From assembly GCA_019114515.1 (NCBI GenBank), contig DXFH01000027.1, positions 1 to 64,000 of the forward strand: a stretch of DNA of 64,000 bases. The letters run 5' to 3'. The stretch comes from Candidatus Limosilactobacillus merdigallinarum. Its GTDB lineage: Bacteria; Bacillota; Bacilli; Lactobacillales; Lactobacillaceae. The position numbers and the translations under genes are program-made. Below, piece by piece: positions 8,618 to 17,133 of the stretch (within the stretch, counting starts at the first letter, position 1; each line of letters begins with the position of its first letter). The notes under the pieces were generated by a model that worked only from the letters and a program-made list of their open reading frames with translations, was not told the DNA's origin and did not search any database.

Positions 8618-8914
8618 CTAAAGAAGGAGTGGAGCAATAAAGATGTTCTCAGCCTCTGCTTGGGTATGACGCCGCCATACTTGCGCAAAGAAACTGCTGA
8701 GATTGATCGAGACACTTTTGTCTTCCCCTGTCCAGCTATTAATTGTTTTCGTTGCACTTTGAAAAATGTTTTCGTTGTGCCGAGCACTTGTGTTTTGTTG
8801 ATTTGTATGTGAGTTTTCCTGTTCATAATGCAAGGGCGAGCCGCATTTAATACAAAAACGATCACTCTGATTATTTAGCGCTCCGCAGTGCATACAATAT
8901 ATTTTATCGTTCAT
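8618..8914 (-). CDS. zinc-ribbon protein, likely the N-terminal part of the PrsW gene
   Basis: 98 residues. An N-terminal zinc ribbon (YCMHCG, then RFCIKCG) is followed by a polar linker and INLSSFFAQVWRRHTQAEAENIFIA, a block that looks like the cytosolic lead-in to a membrane domain but ends abruptly in PLLL. No membrane segment follows. The end of this ORF overlaps the open frame that runs into the PrsW ORF, so it is best read as the 5' half of a frameshifted zinc-ribbon/PrsW gene. If expressed alone it would be a small soluble zinc protein. Confidence 0.6.
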   Translation of the reverse strand: MNDKIYCMHCGALNNQSDRFCIKCGSPLHYEQENSHTNQQNTSARHNENIFQSATKTINSWTGEDKSVSINLSSFFAQVWRRHTQAEAENIFIAPLLL

Positions 8915-8926
8915 ATTCTAACCTAC

Positions 8927-9553
8927 TTAGTCATCCTCATAACCATAATCGTCGTAATCATCGTAGCTGACGGCGTGATCTTGCAAGCGATATTTACATT
9001 TCCCATCTTTATATATCCAGAAATACCGTTTCGAATTATCAGGATTTTGTAACCCGACTGTCCAGCCATCGCCTACTTTTTTATCAATCTTCTTCGAAAT
9101 GGCCTTAACTGAATCATCCATCTCATCAGCTGCTTCACTATCCGCAGCTAAATTACCGATAATTCGCAAAGCATATTGGGCACCATCGCCATATGGCACA
9201 ATTTCAACTTCTTGCTCATCCTGATCAATTTTAACTTTAAACTCGCTCTTGCTTAATTCATCATAAACAGCAGAACGGATATCAGCTCGTTGCTGCTTCT
9301 GTTCCTGACGATAGATTGCTGAACCGCAAAAAATCACCACTAAGATAATGATTGTCCATAGCCAGCCATTGTCTTTTCTAAAAAATTTTGCCGGCGCTGG
9401 CGATGGTCGGGTCACCTGCGGTCGGTTAATCGGCATTGCTGCTGGTTGTGGGTTACTTCCGCTAACTAAGCGGGCGCCGCATTTAATGCAAAATTTACTG
9501 CTGCGTGGATTCTTATGCCCACACTTCGTACAAAAAATATAATCCTTATTCAT
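8927..9553 (-). CDS. zinc-ribbon membrane protein, uncharacterised
   Basis: 208 residues. A zinc ribbon at the N-terminus (FCTKCG, KFCIKCG), a Pro/Arg-rich linker, one membrane segment around residues 67-85 (WLWTIIILVVIFCGSAIY), then an extracytoplasmic domain with a charged coiled-coil-like start, KVGDGWTVGLQNP and an acidic Tyr/Asp tail. Topology places the ribbon in the cytoplasm. It is followed two codons downstream by the next zinc-ribbon ORF, suggesting an operon of related proteins. No known function recognised. Confidence 0.75.
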   Translation of the reverse strand: MNKDYIFCTKCGHKNPRSSKFCIKCGARLVSGSNPQPAAMPINRPQVTRPSPAPAKFFRKDNGWLWTIIILVVIFCGSAIYRQEQKQQRADIRSAVYDELSKSEFKVKIDQDEQEVEIVPYGDGAQYALRIIGNLAADSEAADEMDDSVKAISKKIDKKVGDGWTVGLQNPDNSKRYFWIYKDGKCKYRLQDHAVSYDDYDDYGYEDD

Positions 9554-10417
9554 TTATGCGCGCACCCATCTTTGTTCGTTCCAATTAGTCGGCTGTACCA
9601 CCAGATAGAGAACATAAAAAACACCAATTCCCGTTAAGTTCCATAGGTAATTCCAACCACTGTGACCAACATCATGCAAGCGCTGAACTGTTGCAAATAT
9701 AGAATATAATGCATAAATCAAGTAAATAATCACAAATATTATTGCAAAAATTTCCTCACTGGCTGGGAATAACCCGATCAAGAAACCTAAGCAGAATGTA
9801 GCCACTAAATATATCAATTCAAATGCCAAGTATCCCCACCAGAAGTCGGCACGACCCATGCATTTTTCGGGTTTGCCAAAGCACTTCAGCCAGACTTCAA
9901 AAGAAGCGCTTAAGCCCGGTTGTGCGGACTCATTGTAGGCACTTGCCGGTGCTTGTTGATAGTAGCCATTGCTAGTGTTACGGTTATCTCGATATTCTTG
10001 ATATTCGTTTTGTTCATGTGGATTAAAAAATTGTTGAGAAGTATCCTGTGCTTGCTGATCCGCTTGTTCTTGTGTATTTTTATGCTGACTTGAGTCTGCG
10101 TCGAAAAATTGTGTCTGCTGCTGATGCTGCAATCGCTGAGCTTCGCGCGTTTCCGCTGCTTCCCGTGGATCATCTGAGACATTATTACTGGCATCTTCGG
10201 GTGCTGTTGTTTGAGAGTTACTTGACGCAGCCACACTAACAGGAGTTTTGGGTTCATCGATTGGTGCTTCATGCGGAACTGCCTGTGAAGAAACGGTTTG
10301 ATTACTCGTTTCTGTGGTTTGACTATCTACTGGCGGCTGTTTAGCACCGCAATTAGTACAAAAAACAGCATTAATTGGTAGCTTTTTGCCACATTCCGGA
10401 CAAAATTTATAATTCAC
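9554..10417 (-). CDS. zinc-ribbon DUF805 membrane protein
   Basis: 287 residues. An N-terminal zinc ribbon (FCPECG, VFCTNCG), a long Gln/Ser/Thr/Asp-rich disordered linker (about residues 30-170) and a C-terminal membrane domain with three hydrophobic segments containing GRADFWWGYLAF and VQRLHDVGHSGW, the hallmark of DUF805. The start is GTG at 10417, with AAGAGG about 9 nt upstream. It is the first gene of the minus-strand group, and a near-consensus promoter lies in the divergent gap. DUF805 function is unknown; the linker gives freedom for a cytosolic partner. Confidence 0.85.
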   Translation of the reverse strand: MNYKFCPECGKKLPINAVFCTNCGAKQPPVDSQTTETSNQTVSSQAVPHEAPIDEPKTPVSVAASSNSQTTAPEDASNNVSDDPREAAETREAQRLQHQQQTQFFDADSSQHKNTQEQADQQAQDTSQQFFNPHEQNEYQEYRDNRNTSNGYYQQAPASAYNESAQPGLSASFEVWLKCFGKPEKCMGRADFWWGYLAFELIYLVATFCLGFLIGLFPASEEIFAIIFVIIYLIYALYSIFATVQRLHDVGHSGWNYLWNLTGIGVFYVLYLVVQPTNWNEQRWVRA

Positions 10418-10456
10418 CTTAATAAGCCTCTTATCATTTGAAAATTAACTGTTGAT

Positions 10457-10485
10457 ATTATAAAAAATAACGATAGCATCGTCAA
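10457..10485 (-). promoter_or_regulatory. sigma-A promoter for the zinc-ribbon group
   Basis: On the minus strand TTGACG (10480-10485) and TATAAT (10457-10462) are separated by exactly 17 nt, about 40 nt upstream of the GTG at 10417. It sits in the short divergent gap. Confidence 0.75.
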
Positions 10486-10525
10486 TTTAGTGTAAAATAT
10501 GTAGTCGTTGAGGAGGACTTCATCT

Positions 10526-11233
10526 ATGAAAACTAAATATTGCCCTAATTGTGGCAAAGAAATTGATATTAATGCATCAAAATGCACCCATTGTGGATTT
10601 ATATTTAATAACTCACAAAATCAGGCACCACAGCAACCCGCACCGCAGCGGCCACGTAAATCCTCAAAAAAGTTTATTTACGTTTTAAGTTGTCTATTAA
10701 TATTATTAATTGCACTTGGTGGTTATGCAATTTATACGAATCGGAGACCATCATTCAACCAATCACAGAGCAGTCACTCCAGTTCTAGCAGCAGCTCTAA
10801 TACCGATAATAATTCAAGCTCCCAGTCCTCTTCCTCGTCTTATCACGACAACATCAACTGGGATAGCAGCAAAGCTTCATCATTTGATGACCAATTTCAA
10901 AGCTGGGCCAACAAGATGCACCAATCCTATACCAGTGGTGACACCACTTTCGATGGCGTAAGCTACCCGCAGGATTTTAGTAAAAAGCGTTTTGTCATTA
11001 ACGGTAATGATGCCACGGTATCAATGGCCGGATCTAATAAAAAGACTGATTACAAGGTAGTCGAAATCCGTTATGACAGCGATCAAGGCTACTTATACAT
11101 CTTTGCTTTCCATGATGGGTCGCCAATTGTTTTATTTACCCAGTCCGGAAATGCCAGCGACGATTCGGTATCATTTAAGACCACTGCAAACGGTGAATTA
11201 CGTAATCTCTTCTCTAACTTTAGTGCTAACTAG
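10526..11233 (+). CDS. zinc-ribbon single-pass membrane protein, uncharacterised
   Basis: 235 residues. A zinc ribbon (YCPNCGKE, KCTHCGF), a Gln/Pro linker, one membrane segment near residues 48-67 (FIYVLSCLLILLIALGGYAI), a Ser-rich spacer and an extracytoplasmic domain of about 110 residues with SFDDQFQSW and RFVINGNDATVSMAG. GGAGG lies 9 nt before the ATG at 10526; the TTG at 10508 in the ORF track overlaps the ribosome site and is rejected. Architecture matches the divergent gene pair across the promoter gap, so these probably form one functional group. Function unknown. Confidence 0.8.
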   Translation: MKTKYCPNCGKEIDINASKCTHCGFIFNNSQNQAPQQPAPQRPRKSSKKFIYVLSCLLILLIALGGYAIYTNRRPSFNQSQSSHSSSSSSSNTDNNSSSQSSSSSYHDNINWDSSKASSFDDQFQSWANKMHQSYTSGDTTFDGVSYPQDFSKKRFVINGNDATVSMAGSNKKTDYKVVEIRYDSDQGYLYIFAFHDGSPIVLFTQSGNASDDSVSFKTTANGELRNLFSNFSAN

Positions 11234-11246
11234 TTTTATTTCGATC

Positions 11247-11285
11247 AAAAAGCGGTAAGCAAGATACATTGCTTACCGCTTTTTT
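11247..11285. terminator. bidirectional terminator
   Basis: AAAAAGCGGTAAGCAA pairs with TTGCTTACCGCTTTTT around a short loop, between convergent genes (zinc-ribbon protein and pepT). Confidence 0.92.
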
Positions 11286-11305
11286 CGTTTACCTTAGTTC
11301 ATGAT

Positions 11306-12556
11306 CTACTTCGCACGTTCTACATTTAACTTGTTAATATGCAGTAATACATCAACCACCTTTTCCATCGTTTGTAATGAAACAAATTCATAACGGGAGT
11401 GCATGTTCTCGCCACCAGCAAAGAGGTTTGGCGTTGGCAGACCCTTGTAGGAAATGGTGGAACCATCCGTACCACCTCGAACAGGATAGATGTCAGGCTT
11501 AATGCCTAAGTCTTCAATGGCCTGCTTAGCAAGTTCAACCACATCCATATGGTCTTTTAATGCATCCTTTAAGTTGTAGTATTGGTCAACGAGTTTAAGG
11601 TGGACACGTTCCTCACCTAATGAATCATTGATGTCTTTGACCGCGTCACGCAGCATTTGCTTACGTACTTCCAGTTGGTGACGGTCAAAGTCACGAATCA
11701 GGTAAGCTAAGTGTGCATAGTCAGTCTTGCCTTCAAATTGATAAATGTGGAAGAACCCTTCCCGGCCCTCAGTTAATTCAGGTGTGTCGTGAGCTGGCAA
11801 ACTGTTCTGTAGCTGAATGCCCAACTTAATGGCGTTAACCATGACTCCCTTGGCCGTACCAGTGTGGCTATCAGTACCATCAATATCAATGTATGCAGCG
11901 GCCGCATTAAAGGTTTCGTATTCCAATTCACCCAGGGGGCCACCGTCAACCGTGTAAGCAAAATCAGCACCAAATTCGGCGGGGTCAAAATGAGCAGCGC
12001 CAATGCCGATTTCTTCATCGGTACCGAAACCAACCTGGATGTCACCATGCTTAATGTCTGGGTGCTTAAGCAGGTATGCCAGCATGGTCACCACTGCAGC
12101 TACCCCTGACTTGTCATCGGCACCCAAAAGCGTGGAACCATCGGTCGTAACCAAAGTATCCCCGGCATAGTTCTTCAGAGCTGGAAACTGGGCAGGATCC
12201 AAGTAATACTTACCATCTTCGTCCAAACGGATCTTTGAACGACCATCGTAGTCTGCTACGACTTGTGGCTTGATGTTATGCGCATTAAAGTCGGCCGTAT
12301 CAACATGCGTAATCAACCCGAATGCTGGCACCTTATGATCAACGTTGCTTGGCAGCGTCGCCATGAGGTAAGTACCCGCTTTGTTGAAGCGCACATTAGA
12401 AACCCCTAACCCCTTCAATTCACTGGCTAAATCCTTTAAGAAGTCTGTTTCTGCCAGGTTAGACGGTAGTGAATCACTATTCTCGTTAGAACGGGTTTCT
12501 ACTTTCACGTATTTTAGGAAGCGGTCGAGTAAATGTTCATATTTTTCTTCTGCCAT
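11306..12556 (-). CDS. pepT: tripeptide aminopeptidase PepT
   Basis: 416 residues, M20 zinc-dependent peptidase. The metal-site blocks are in order: LITHVDTADFN, LLGADDKSGVA, GFGTDEEIGIG, YTVDGGPLGE and RGGTDGS near the C-terminus. It releases the N-terminal residue from tripeptides in the cytoplasm, an important step of peptide nutrition in lactic acid bacteria. GAGGTG lies 6 nt before the ATG at 12556; the longer ORF start at 12565 overlaps that site. It sits directly downstream of the NIF3-like gene. Confidence 0.95.
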   Translation of the reverse strand: MAEEKYEHLLDRFLKYVKVETRSNENSDSLPSNLAETDFLKDLASELKGLGVSNVRFNKAGTYLMATLPSNVDHKVPAFGLITHVDTADFNAHNIKPQVVADYDGRSKIRLDEDGKYYLDPAQFPALKNYAGDTLVTTDGSTLLGADDKSGVAAVVTMLAYLLKHPDIKHGDIQVGFGTDEEIGIGAAHFDPAEFGADFAYTVDGGPLGELEYETFNAAAAYIDIDGTDSHTGTAKGVMVNAIKLGIQLQNSLPAHDTPELTEGREGFFHIYQFEGKTDYAHLAYLIRDFDRHQLEVRKQMLRDAVKDINDSLGEERVHLKLVDQYYNLKDALKDHMDVVELAKQAIEDLGIKPDIYPVRGGTDGSTISYKGLPTPNLFAGGENMHSRYEFVSLQTMEKVVDVLLHINKLNVERAK

Positions 12557-12571
12557 AATTATCACCTCATA

Positions 12572-13390
12572 TTATTTAACAATGTATTGGTAAGGGTCGG
12601 TATTAATCTTCGTTTGGACGATTTCAAAGTCCCAAGAGTCTTCATGCTTAAATCGATTTAGCAAGTTCGCCAGTCCTTGAATGCTGACTGCCTCGACATG
12701 GTGACCCACATCCGCCACCAGCAGGTTATTGGCTTTCATATCATGAGCCACATGGTAGGAAACATCACCGGTAACATAGGCATCTGCACCAAGCTTGACT
12801 GCTGCTGGCCAGAACTGGCCGCCGGAACCACCCAAAATGGCAACCCGCTTTACTGGGTGTTCGGTCAATGGTGCAATCAAACGCAAGCCCTGTAAGTTAA
12901 AGGCTTCCAGGCAATATTGCGCAAACTCTTGGTAATTCATGGGATGGTCAAGCATTCCGACACGGCCCATGCCTTGGCTGCCACCATCGCCCATGGTTTC
13001 GCCTTCGTTTAGTAGTGGACGCGTATCATTTAATTTCAACTTTTCCGCCAACCAGTCATTCATTCCACCGCTCGCGGCATCTAAATTAGTATGGGCCCCA
13101 TAAACGGTAATCTGATGACTCAAAAGATCCGCATACATCTGATTTTGCGGATTACGGGTATCCAGATTCTTTGCTGGATGAAACATAATCGGATGGTGAG
13201 CGAAAATAAAGTCAACATGGCGGTCAATCGCCTCTTGCACGACTTCAGGCCGGACATCTAAAGTGGTCATCAATTTATGCACCGATCGGTCGGGATTGCC
13301 AAGTTGTAACCCAACATGATCCCAACTCTCTGCCAAGTTTTGCGGACAAAAACGTTCAAAACGTGCAATGACCTCATTTCCGGTTGTCAT
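12572..13390 (-). CDS. NIF3-like dinuclear metal-centre protein (DUF34)
   Basis: 272 residues. It shows the NIF3 metal motifs: FAHHPIMFHP, YGAHTNLDAA, GGSGGQFW, GADAYVTGDVSYH and ADVGHHVEA. The family forms hexameric toroids with two metals per subunit; the reaction is debated (GTP cyclohydrolase-like folding or metal handling). The start at 13390 (MTTGNEV) has GAGGAGG upstream and overlaps the end of trmK by 17 nt. trmK-NIF3 pairing is conserved across Firmicutes and suggests co-expression rather than shared chemistry. Confidence 0.92.
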   Translation of the reverse strand: MTTGNEVIARFERFCPQNLAESWDHVGLQLGNPDRSVHKLMTTLDVRPEVVQEAIDRHVDFIFAHHPIMFHPAKNLDTRNPQNQMYADLLSHQITVYGAHTNLDAASGGMNDWLAEKLKLNDTRPLLNEGETMGDGGSQGMGRVGMLDHPMNYQEFAQYCLEAFNLQGLRLIAPLTEHPVKRVAILGGSGGQFWPAAVKLGADAYVTGDVSYHVAHDMKANNLLVADVGHHVEAVSIQGLANLLNRFKHEDSWDFEIVQTKINTDPYQYIVK

Positions 13391-14084
13391 GATCAATAAC
13401 CTCCTCAATCAAATCCAACTTAGCCTGCAATTGCTGCTGACGGTCTGTGTCCGTGGATTTTGCGGCTGCCATTTGTGTTAGTGCTTGTTGTAATCGGCCA
13501 GCTTCCGACTGCCATTTTTCCTTAAACAATGGTCCTTGTTGTTCCAGTAAAAGTGGTCCAAACAGCAATTCTCGTTGGTTATAGCGAACTGGGCAAACAG
13601 AAGGTTGTGCGACAATGATTTCGTAACGGTGACCATCGTCTTTTAACAATTCTTCATGCATAATCTGAAAACGGTGGTTCATCAGCCATTGCCGCAAACG
13701 AAATTCCCCAATATTGGGCTGCAAGACCAAGCGCTTGACACTTTTGAGCTTATCCTGGCCCCGATCCAGGATTTCTTCGATTAGTGAACCGCCCATTCCG
13801 GCAATCACGATCGTGTCAATGTGATCGTCTGGTTGGATTGCATCTAACCCATCTGCTAACCGCGGTTTTAGGGAATCCTGCAGCTGTAGCTTTGTGATTT
13901 CTACTTCTTCATTGGCAAATGGTCCCTTCGCCACTTCCCCCGCTACTGCGTACTTAATTCGTCCATTTAACAACAAAGCAGCCGGCAAATAAGCATGATC
14001 AGACCCAATGTCCGCTACACGGGCATTATAAGGCACCCAATCCGCGACTGCTTGTAAACGCTTGGACAAATGTCGTTCGTCCAT
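13374..14084 (-). CDS. trmK: tRNA (adenine(22)-N(1))-methyltransferase TrmK
   Basis: 236 residues, a class I SAM-dependent methyltransferase with motif I ADIGSDHAYLP and the catalytic-region block IVIAGMGGSLI, followed by QPNIGEFRLRQWL and a C-terminal coiled-coil. It methylates A22 in the D-loop of Ser/Tyr tRNAs. The start is ATG at 14084 behind GGAGG; the upstream 19 codons of the ORF are not needed. It overlaps the NIF3-like gene, with which it forms a two-gene unit followed by pepT. Confidence 0.94.
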   Translation of the reverse strand: MDERHLSKRLQAVADWVPYNARVADIGSDHAYLPAALLLNGRIKYAVAGEVAKGPFANEEVEITKLQLQDSLKPRLADGLDAIQPDDHIDTIVIAGMGGSLIEEILDRGQDKLKSVKRLVLQPNIGEFRLRQWLMNHRFQIMHEELLKDDGHRYEIIVAQPSVCPVRYNQRELLFGPLLLEQQGPLFKEKWQSEAGRLQQALTQMAAAKSTDTDRQQQLQAKLDLIEEVIDHDNRK

Positions 14085-14130
14085 TCGGGTCACCTCCATC
14101 TCAACTAAGATTATTGTACCAATTTTGTGT

Positions 14131-14166
14131 AAAAAAAACACTGGTCAACCAAGCGGTCAACCAGCG
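14131..14166 (-). terminator. terminator of the lysine operon
   Basis: On the minus strand an imperfect hairpin (CTGG...CCAG arms with two internal mismatches) is followed by eight U residues. It separates the DAP operon from trmK. Confidence 0.75.
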
Positions 14167-14181
14167 TTTGTTCATTTAATT

Positions 14182-15363
14182 TTATTGTAATTCAGATAAG
14201 TGTTCTTTAATTTGCTGCATGGCTTGTGACAATTTTTCATCGGAAGCCGCGTAAGAAATCCGGATGTAACCCTTACCGCCTTCACCAAAGACGTTACCAG
14301 GTACCACCCCAACCTTAGCCTTTTGTGCCAATGCTAACGCGAACTTCTCATCGTCCGTGCCAAACTTTGCTGGAATCTTGGCAAAGACATAGAAGGCTCC
14401 TTCAGGCGTTGCCATTTCAAAGCCCATTTCTGTCAGCTTTTCAATCAAGAAATCACGACGCTTCTTGTAAGCAGCATTGAACTTAGCTGGGTCATTCTTG
14501 CCATGTTCATAAGCTTCAATGGCAGCATCTTGGGCAATGTCGTTAACCGCGATGGTCAAGAAACTGTGAACCTTCGTAATTTCAGCTAGCAGTTCTGCAG
14601 GGCCAGCAATAAAGCCAATCCGCCAACCAGTCATGGCAAATGATTTTGAAGCCCCTGATACTAATAGTGTCTGGCCAGGAATCAAAGTAGCCAGTGAAGC
14701 ATGCTTTTGATCGTATTCGAGGTCACTGTAAATTTCATCAGCTACTACTAAGATGTGGTGCTTCTTGAACAAAGCAGCCAATTCATTAATCTTTTCCTGT
14801 GAATATACCCGACCAGTTGGGTTACTTGGGTAGTTTAACAAAATCATCTTCGCATTAGGATGTTCTTCCAATGCCTGCTCTACCTGTTCAGTAGTCAATT
14901 CAAAACCATTGTTAAAGGTGTCAATTTCAACTACTTTTGCCCCTGCCATCCGAATAACGGAGAAGTATAGGGAAAAAGCGGGCGTTGGTACCAGCACTTC
15001 GTCACCTGGGTTCAATGCTCCCAGCATAATGTCGCCTAAGCCTTCAGTAGCACCATTGGTCACAATGATTTCGTTTTCGGGGTCGTAATCAACGCCCCGG
15101 GACTCTTTCAGACGCTTAGCAATTGCCTGCCGCAACTCCAGCTTACCATTTGACGGTGCATAGTGAGAGTCATCATTTTGAATCCCCCTAATGGCAGCCT
15201 GCTTAATATGTTCTGGAACATTAAAATCGGGTTCCCCTAATGTCAGCTTTAAGATGCCCGGAATCTGGGAAACTTTATTGTCAAAGCCACGAATCCCTGA
15301 CATGGGCATGTTCTTAATTGTTTGGTTAACAATTCCACTAACTTCTGATGATAATTTAGGCAT
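14182..15363 (-). CDS. PLP aminotransferase, probable N-acetyl-L,L-diaminopimelate aminotransferase
   Basis: 393 residues, class I/II fold type I aminotransferase. It has the substrate loop SNGKLELRQAI, LNYPSNPTGRVYS, VVADEIYSDLEY and the PLP-lysine motif SGASKSFAMTGWRIGF. As the last gene of a lysine/DAP operon of the acetylase type it most likely makes N-acetyl-L,L-DAP from N-acetyl-2-amino-6-oxopimelate (PatA role). The family also includes aspartate and aromatic aminotransferases, so assignment rests on context. Operon membership implies L-box control. Confidence 0.85.
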   Translation of the reverse strand: MPKLSSEVSGIVNQTIKNMPMSGIRGFDNKVSQIPGILKLTLGEPDFNVPEHIKQAAIRGIQNDDSHYAPSNGKLELRQAIAKRLKESRGVDYDPENEIIVTNGATEGLGDIMLGALNPGDEVLVPTPAFSLYFSVIRMAGAKVVEIDTFNNGFELTTEQVEQALEEHPNAKMILLNYPSNPTGRVYSQEKINELAALFKKHHILVVADEIYSDLEYDQKHASLATLIPGQTLLVSGASKSFAMTGWRIGFIAGPAELLAEITKVHSFLTIAVNDIAQDAAIEAYEHGKNDPAKFNAAYKKRRDFLIEKLTEMGFEMATPEGAFYVFAKIPAKFGTDDEKFALALAQKAKVGVVPGNVFGEGGKGYIRISYAASDEKLSQAMQQIKEHLSELQ

Positions 15364-15420
15364 AGTAATCCCTCATTTCTAACAAATCTGCATCCACTAA
15401 CAACCCCTCAACATAGTTGT

Positions 15421-16200
15421 TTAGAGGATATTTTCCAACCCAATATACAGCTTGTCTAATTGATCAATCTTTTGCATTGCAACCTTTACACCGCTCATGA
15501 ATGACTCTCGGTCAAAGGAATCTTGCCGAATGGTTAAGGCTTCTCCCTTACCACCAAAAAGCACTTGCTCATGAGCAATGTATCCTGGCAAGCGGACAGC
15601 ATGAATACGAATACCTTGGTAGTCACCACCACGGACATTCTTCATCGTTTCCAAAGTGTCGGGCGCACTTTCGTGTGGTTTACGATTTTCGGCGATCAAT
15701 TTAGCTGTGCTTAATGCCGTTCCTGATGGTGCATCCTTTTTATCAGAATGGTGCATTTCAATGATTTCAACATCTGGGAAGTAAGCAGCAGCTTCTTTGG
15801 CAAACTTCATCAACAGTACGGCAGACATACCAAAGTTAGGAGCAATTAATCCTCCCAAACCATTATCATCTGCCAGCTGTTTTAATTCTGCTTCTTGGTC
15901 GTCGGTTAAGCCAGTCGTACCAACAATTGGCTTTATTCCATGGGTTAATGCATACTTGACGTTCGGATATACAGCCTGTGGGACAGTAAAATCAATCCAG
16001 ATATCCGCTGGATCATCATCAATCGTATCCAGACTGGCATAAAGTTTGACATCATCACTAACATTCAGTTCTTCTTGTTGACCATCATGAATATTGGGCC
16101 CCAGTCCTGCGCTAACAATAAAGCCATCCGTATGGTTCACTAGGTTAACCACTTTTTGACCCATAGCGCCATTAATCCCGGCAATTAATACTCTTTTCAT
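15421..16200 (-). CDS. dapB: 4-hydroxy-tetrahydrodipicolinate reductase DapB
   Basis: 259 residues. The N-terminal Rossmann motif is GINGAMGQKV; DFTVPQAV and GTTGL follow; the catalytic block is EMHHSDKKDAPSGTAL. It reduces 4-hydroxy-tetrahydrodipicolinate to tetrahydrodipicolinate with NAD(P)H, the second committed DAP step. It starts three bases from the dapA stop, fitting tight operon spacing, and is part of the L-box-controlled unit. Confidence 0.97.
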   Translation of the reverse strand: MKRVLIAGINGAMGQKVVNLVNHTDGFIVSAGLGPNIHDGQQEELNVSDDVKLYASLDTIDDDPADIWIDFTVPQAVYPNVKYALTHGIKPIVGTTGLTDDQEAELKQLADDNGLGGLIAPNFGMSAVLLMKFAKEAAAYFPDVEIIEMHHSDKKDAPSGTALSTAKLIAENRKPHESAPDTLETMKNVRGGDYQGIRIHAVRLPGYIAHEQVLFGGKGEALTIRQDSFDRESFMSGVKVAMQKIDQLDKLYIGLENIL

Positions 16201-16203
16201 GAA

Positions 16204-17121
16204 TTAATCCCCCAAGTTAAGCGGTAATTCACCATTTAAAGCATCTGCTGGCAGGTCTAAGGCCTTAGCTAATTGTGACTTTTCATCATCATTTAAAGTC
16301 ATGATCGGCAAACGACAGCCACCAACCTTAAATCCTTGGGCGTTTAACAATGCTTTGACTGGTGACGGTGATGGGAACATGAATAAAGCAGCCATCTTTG
16401 GCGTTAACCACCGTTGAATCTTTGCAGCTGCTTGGTAATCACCCTTATATAAGTCATCAAACATTTCCCGCATCTGTGGGGTGTAGCTATGTGATGCGAC
16501 TGAAATCACACCATTAGCACCCAATACTCGTGAAGTTAATGCTTGAACATCCTCACCTGAGAATACACAGAAATTTGGTTCCTTGTGTTCAATAATGTAT
16601 TCCATCTCTTCTAAGCTGGCACATTGCTTAACCGCCGCAATGTTTTTGTGATGAGATAAAGTAACAATCGTTTCTGCTTCCATCTTAGAGCCAGTCCGAC
16701 CTGGAATGTTATACATCACAATTGGAATGTTGACATTATCAGCAACAGTGGTGAAGTGAGCAATCATTCCCCGCTGGTTAGGTTTGTTATAAGGTGGCAC
16801 CACTACCAATGCGTAATCAATTCCGTCAATCTTAGCCACTTCATTGGTAAAGGCAATGGTCTCCTTCGTGTTATTACTGCCAGTACCAGCAATTACTGGT
16901 ATCCGTCCATCAACAATTTCACCAAAATGACGATACAGATCTAACTTTTCATCATGACTCAGTTCAGGAGTTTCACCAGTTGTCCCACCAATAACGAAAC
17001 CGTTACTACCTTCCTTAATCAAGTAGTTAGTTAGTTTACTTAATGCGTCATAATCAATTTTGCCTTCATCATTAAATGGGGTGATGATGGCAGTTAATAA
17101 GTCAGCATCCTTTAATTGCAT
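16204..17121 (-). CDS. dapA: 4-hydroxy-tetrahydrodipicolinate synthase DapA
   Basis: 305 residues, a TIM-barrel lyase. [15 protein letters not shown] holds the conserved Thr-Thr pair; [10 protein letters not shown] and MYNIPGRTG follow, with the Schiff-base lysine in AAVKQ. It condenses pyruvate with aspartate semialdehyde. Firmicute DapA is often feedback-insensitive to lysine, which fits control by the riboswitch instead. Located between the deacetylase and dapB genes. Confidence 0.97.
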   Translation of the reverse strand: MQLKDADLLTAIITPFNDEGKIDYDALSKLTNYLIKEGSNGFVIGGTTGETPELSHDEKLDLYRHFGEIVDGRIPVIAGTGSNNTKETIAFTNEVAKIDGIDYALVVVPPYNKPNQRGMIAHFTTVADNVNIPIVMYNIPGRTGSKMEAETIVTLSHHKNIAAVKQCASLEEMEYIIEHKEPNFCVFSGEDVQALTSRVLGANGVISVASHSYTPQMREMFDDLYKGDYQAAAKIQRWLTPKMAALFMFPSPSPVKALLNAQGFKVGGCRLPIMTLNDDEKSQLAKALDLPADALNGELPLNLGD

Positions 17122-17133
17122 TGCTATATCCTC

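Noticed and set aside
8605-8865. 86-codon minus-strand ORF
   Set aside because: Third-frame shadow of the zinc-ribbon/PrsW region; the other two frames carry the clear motifs.
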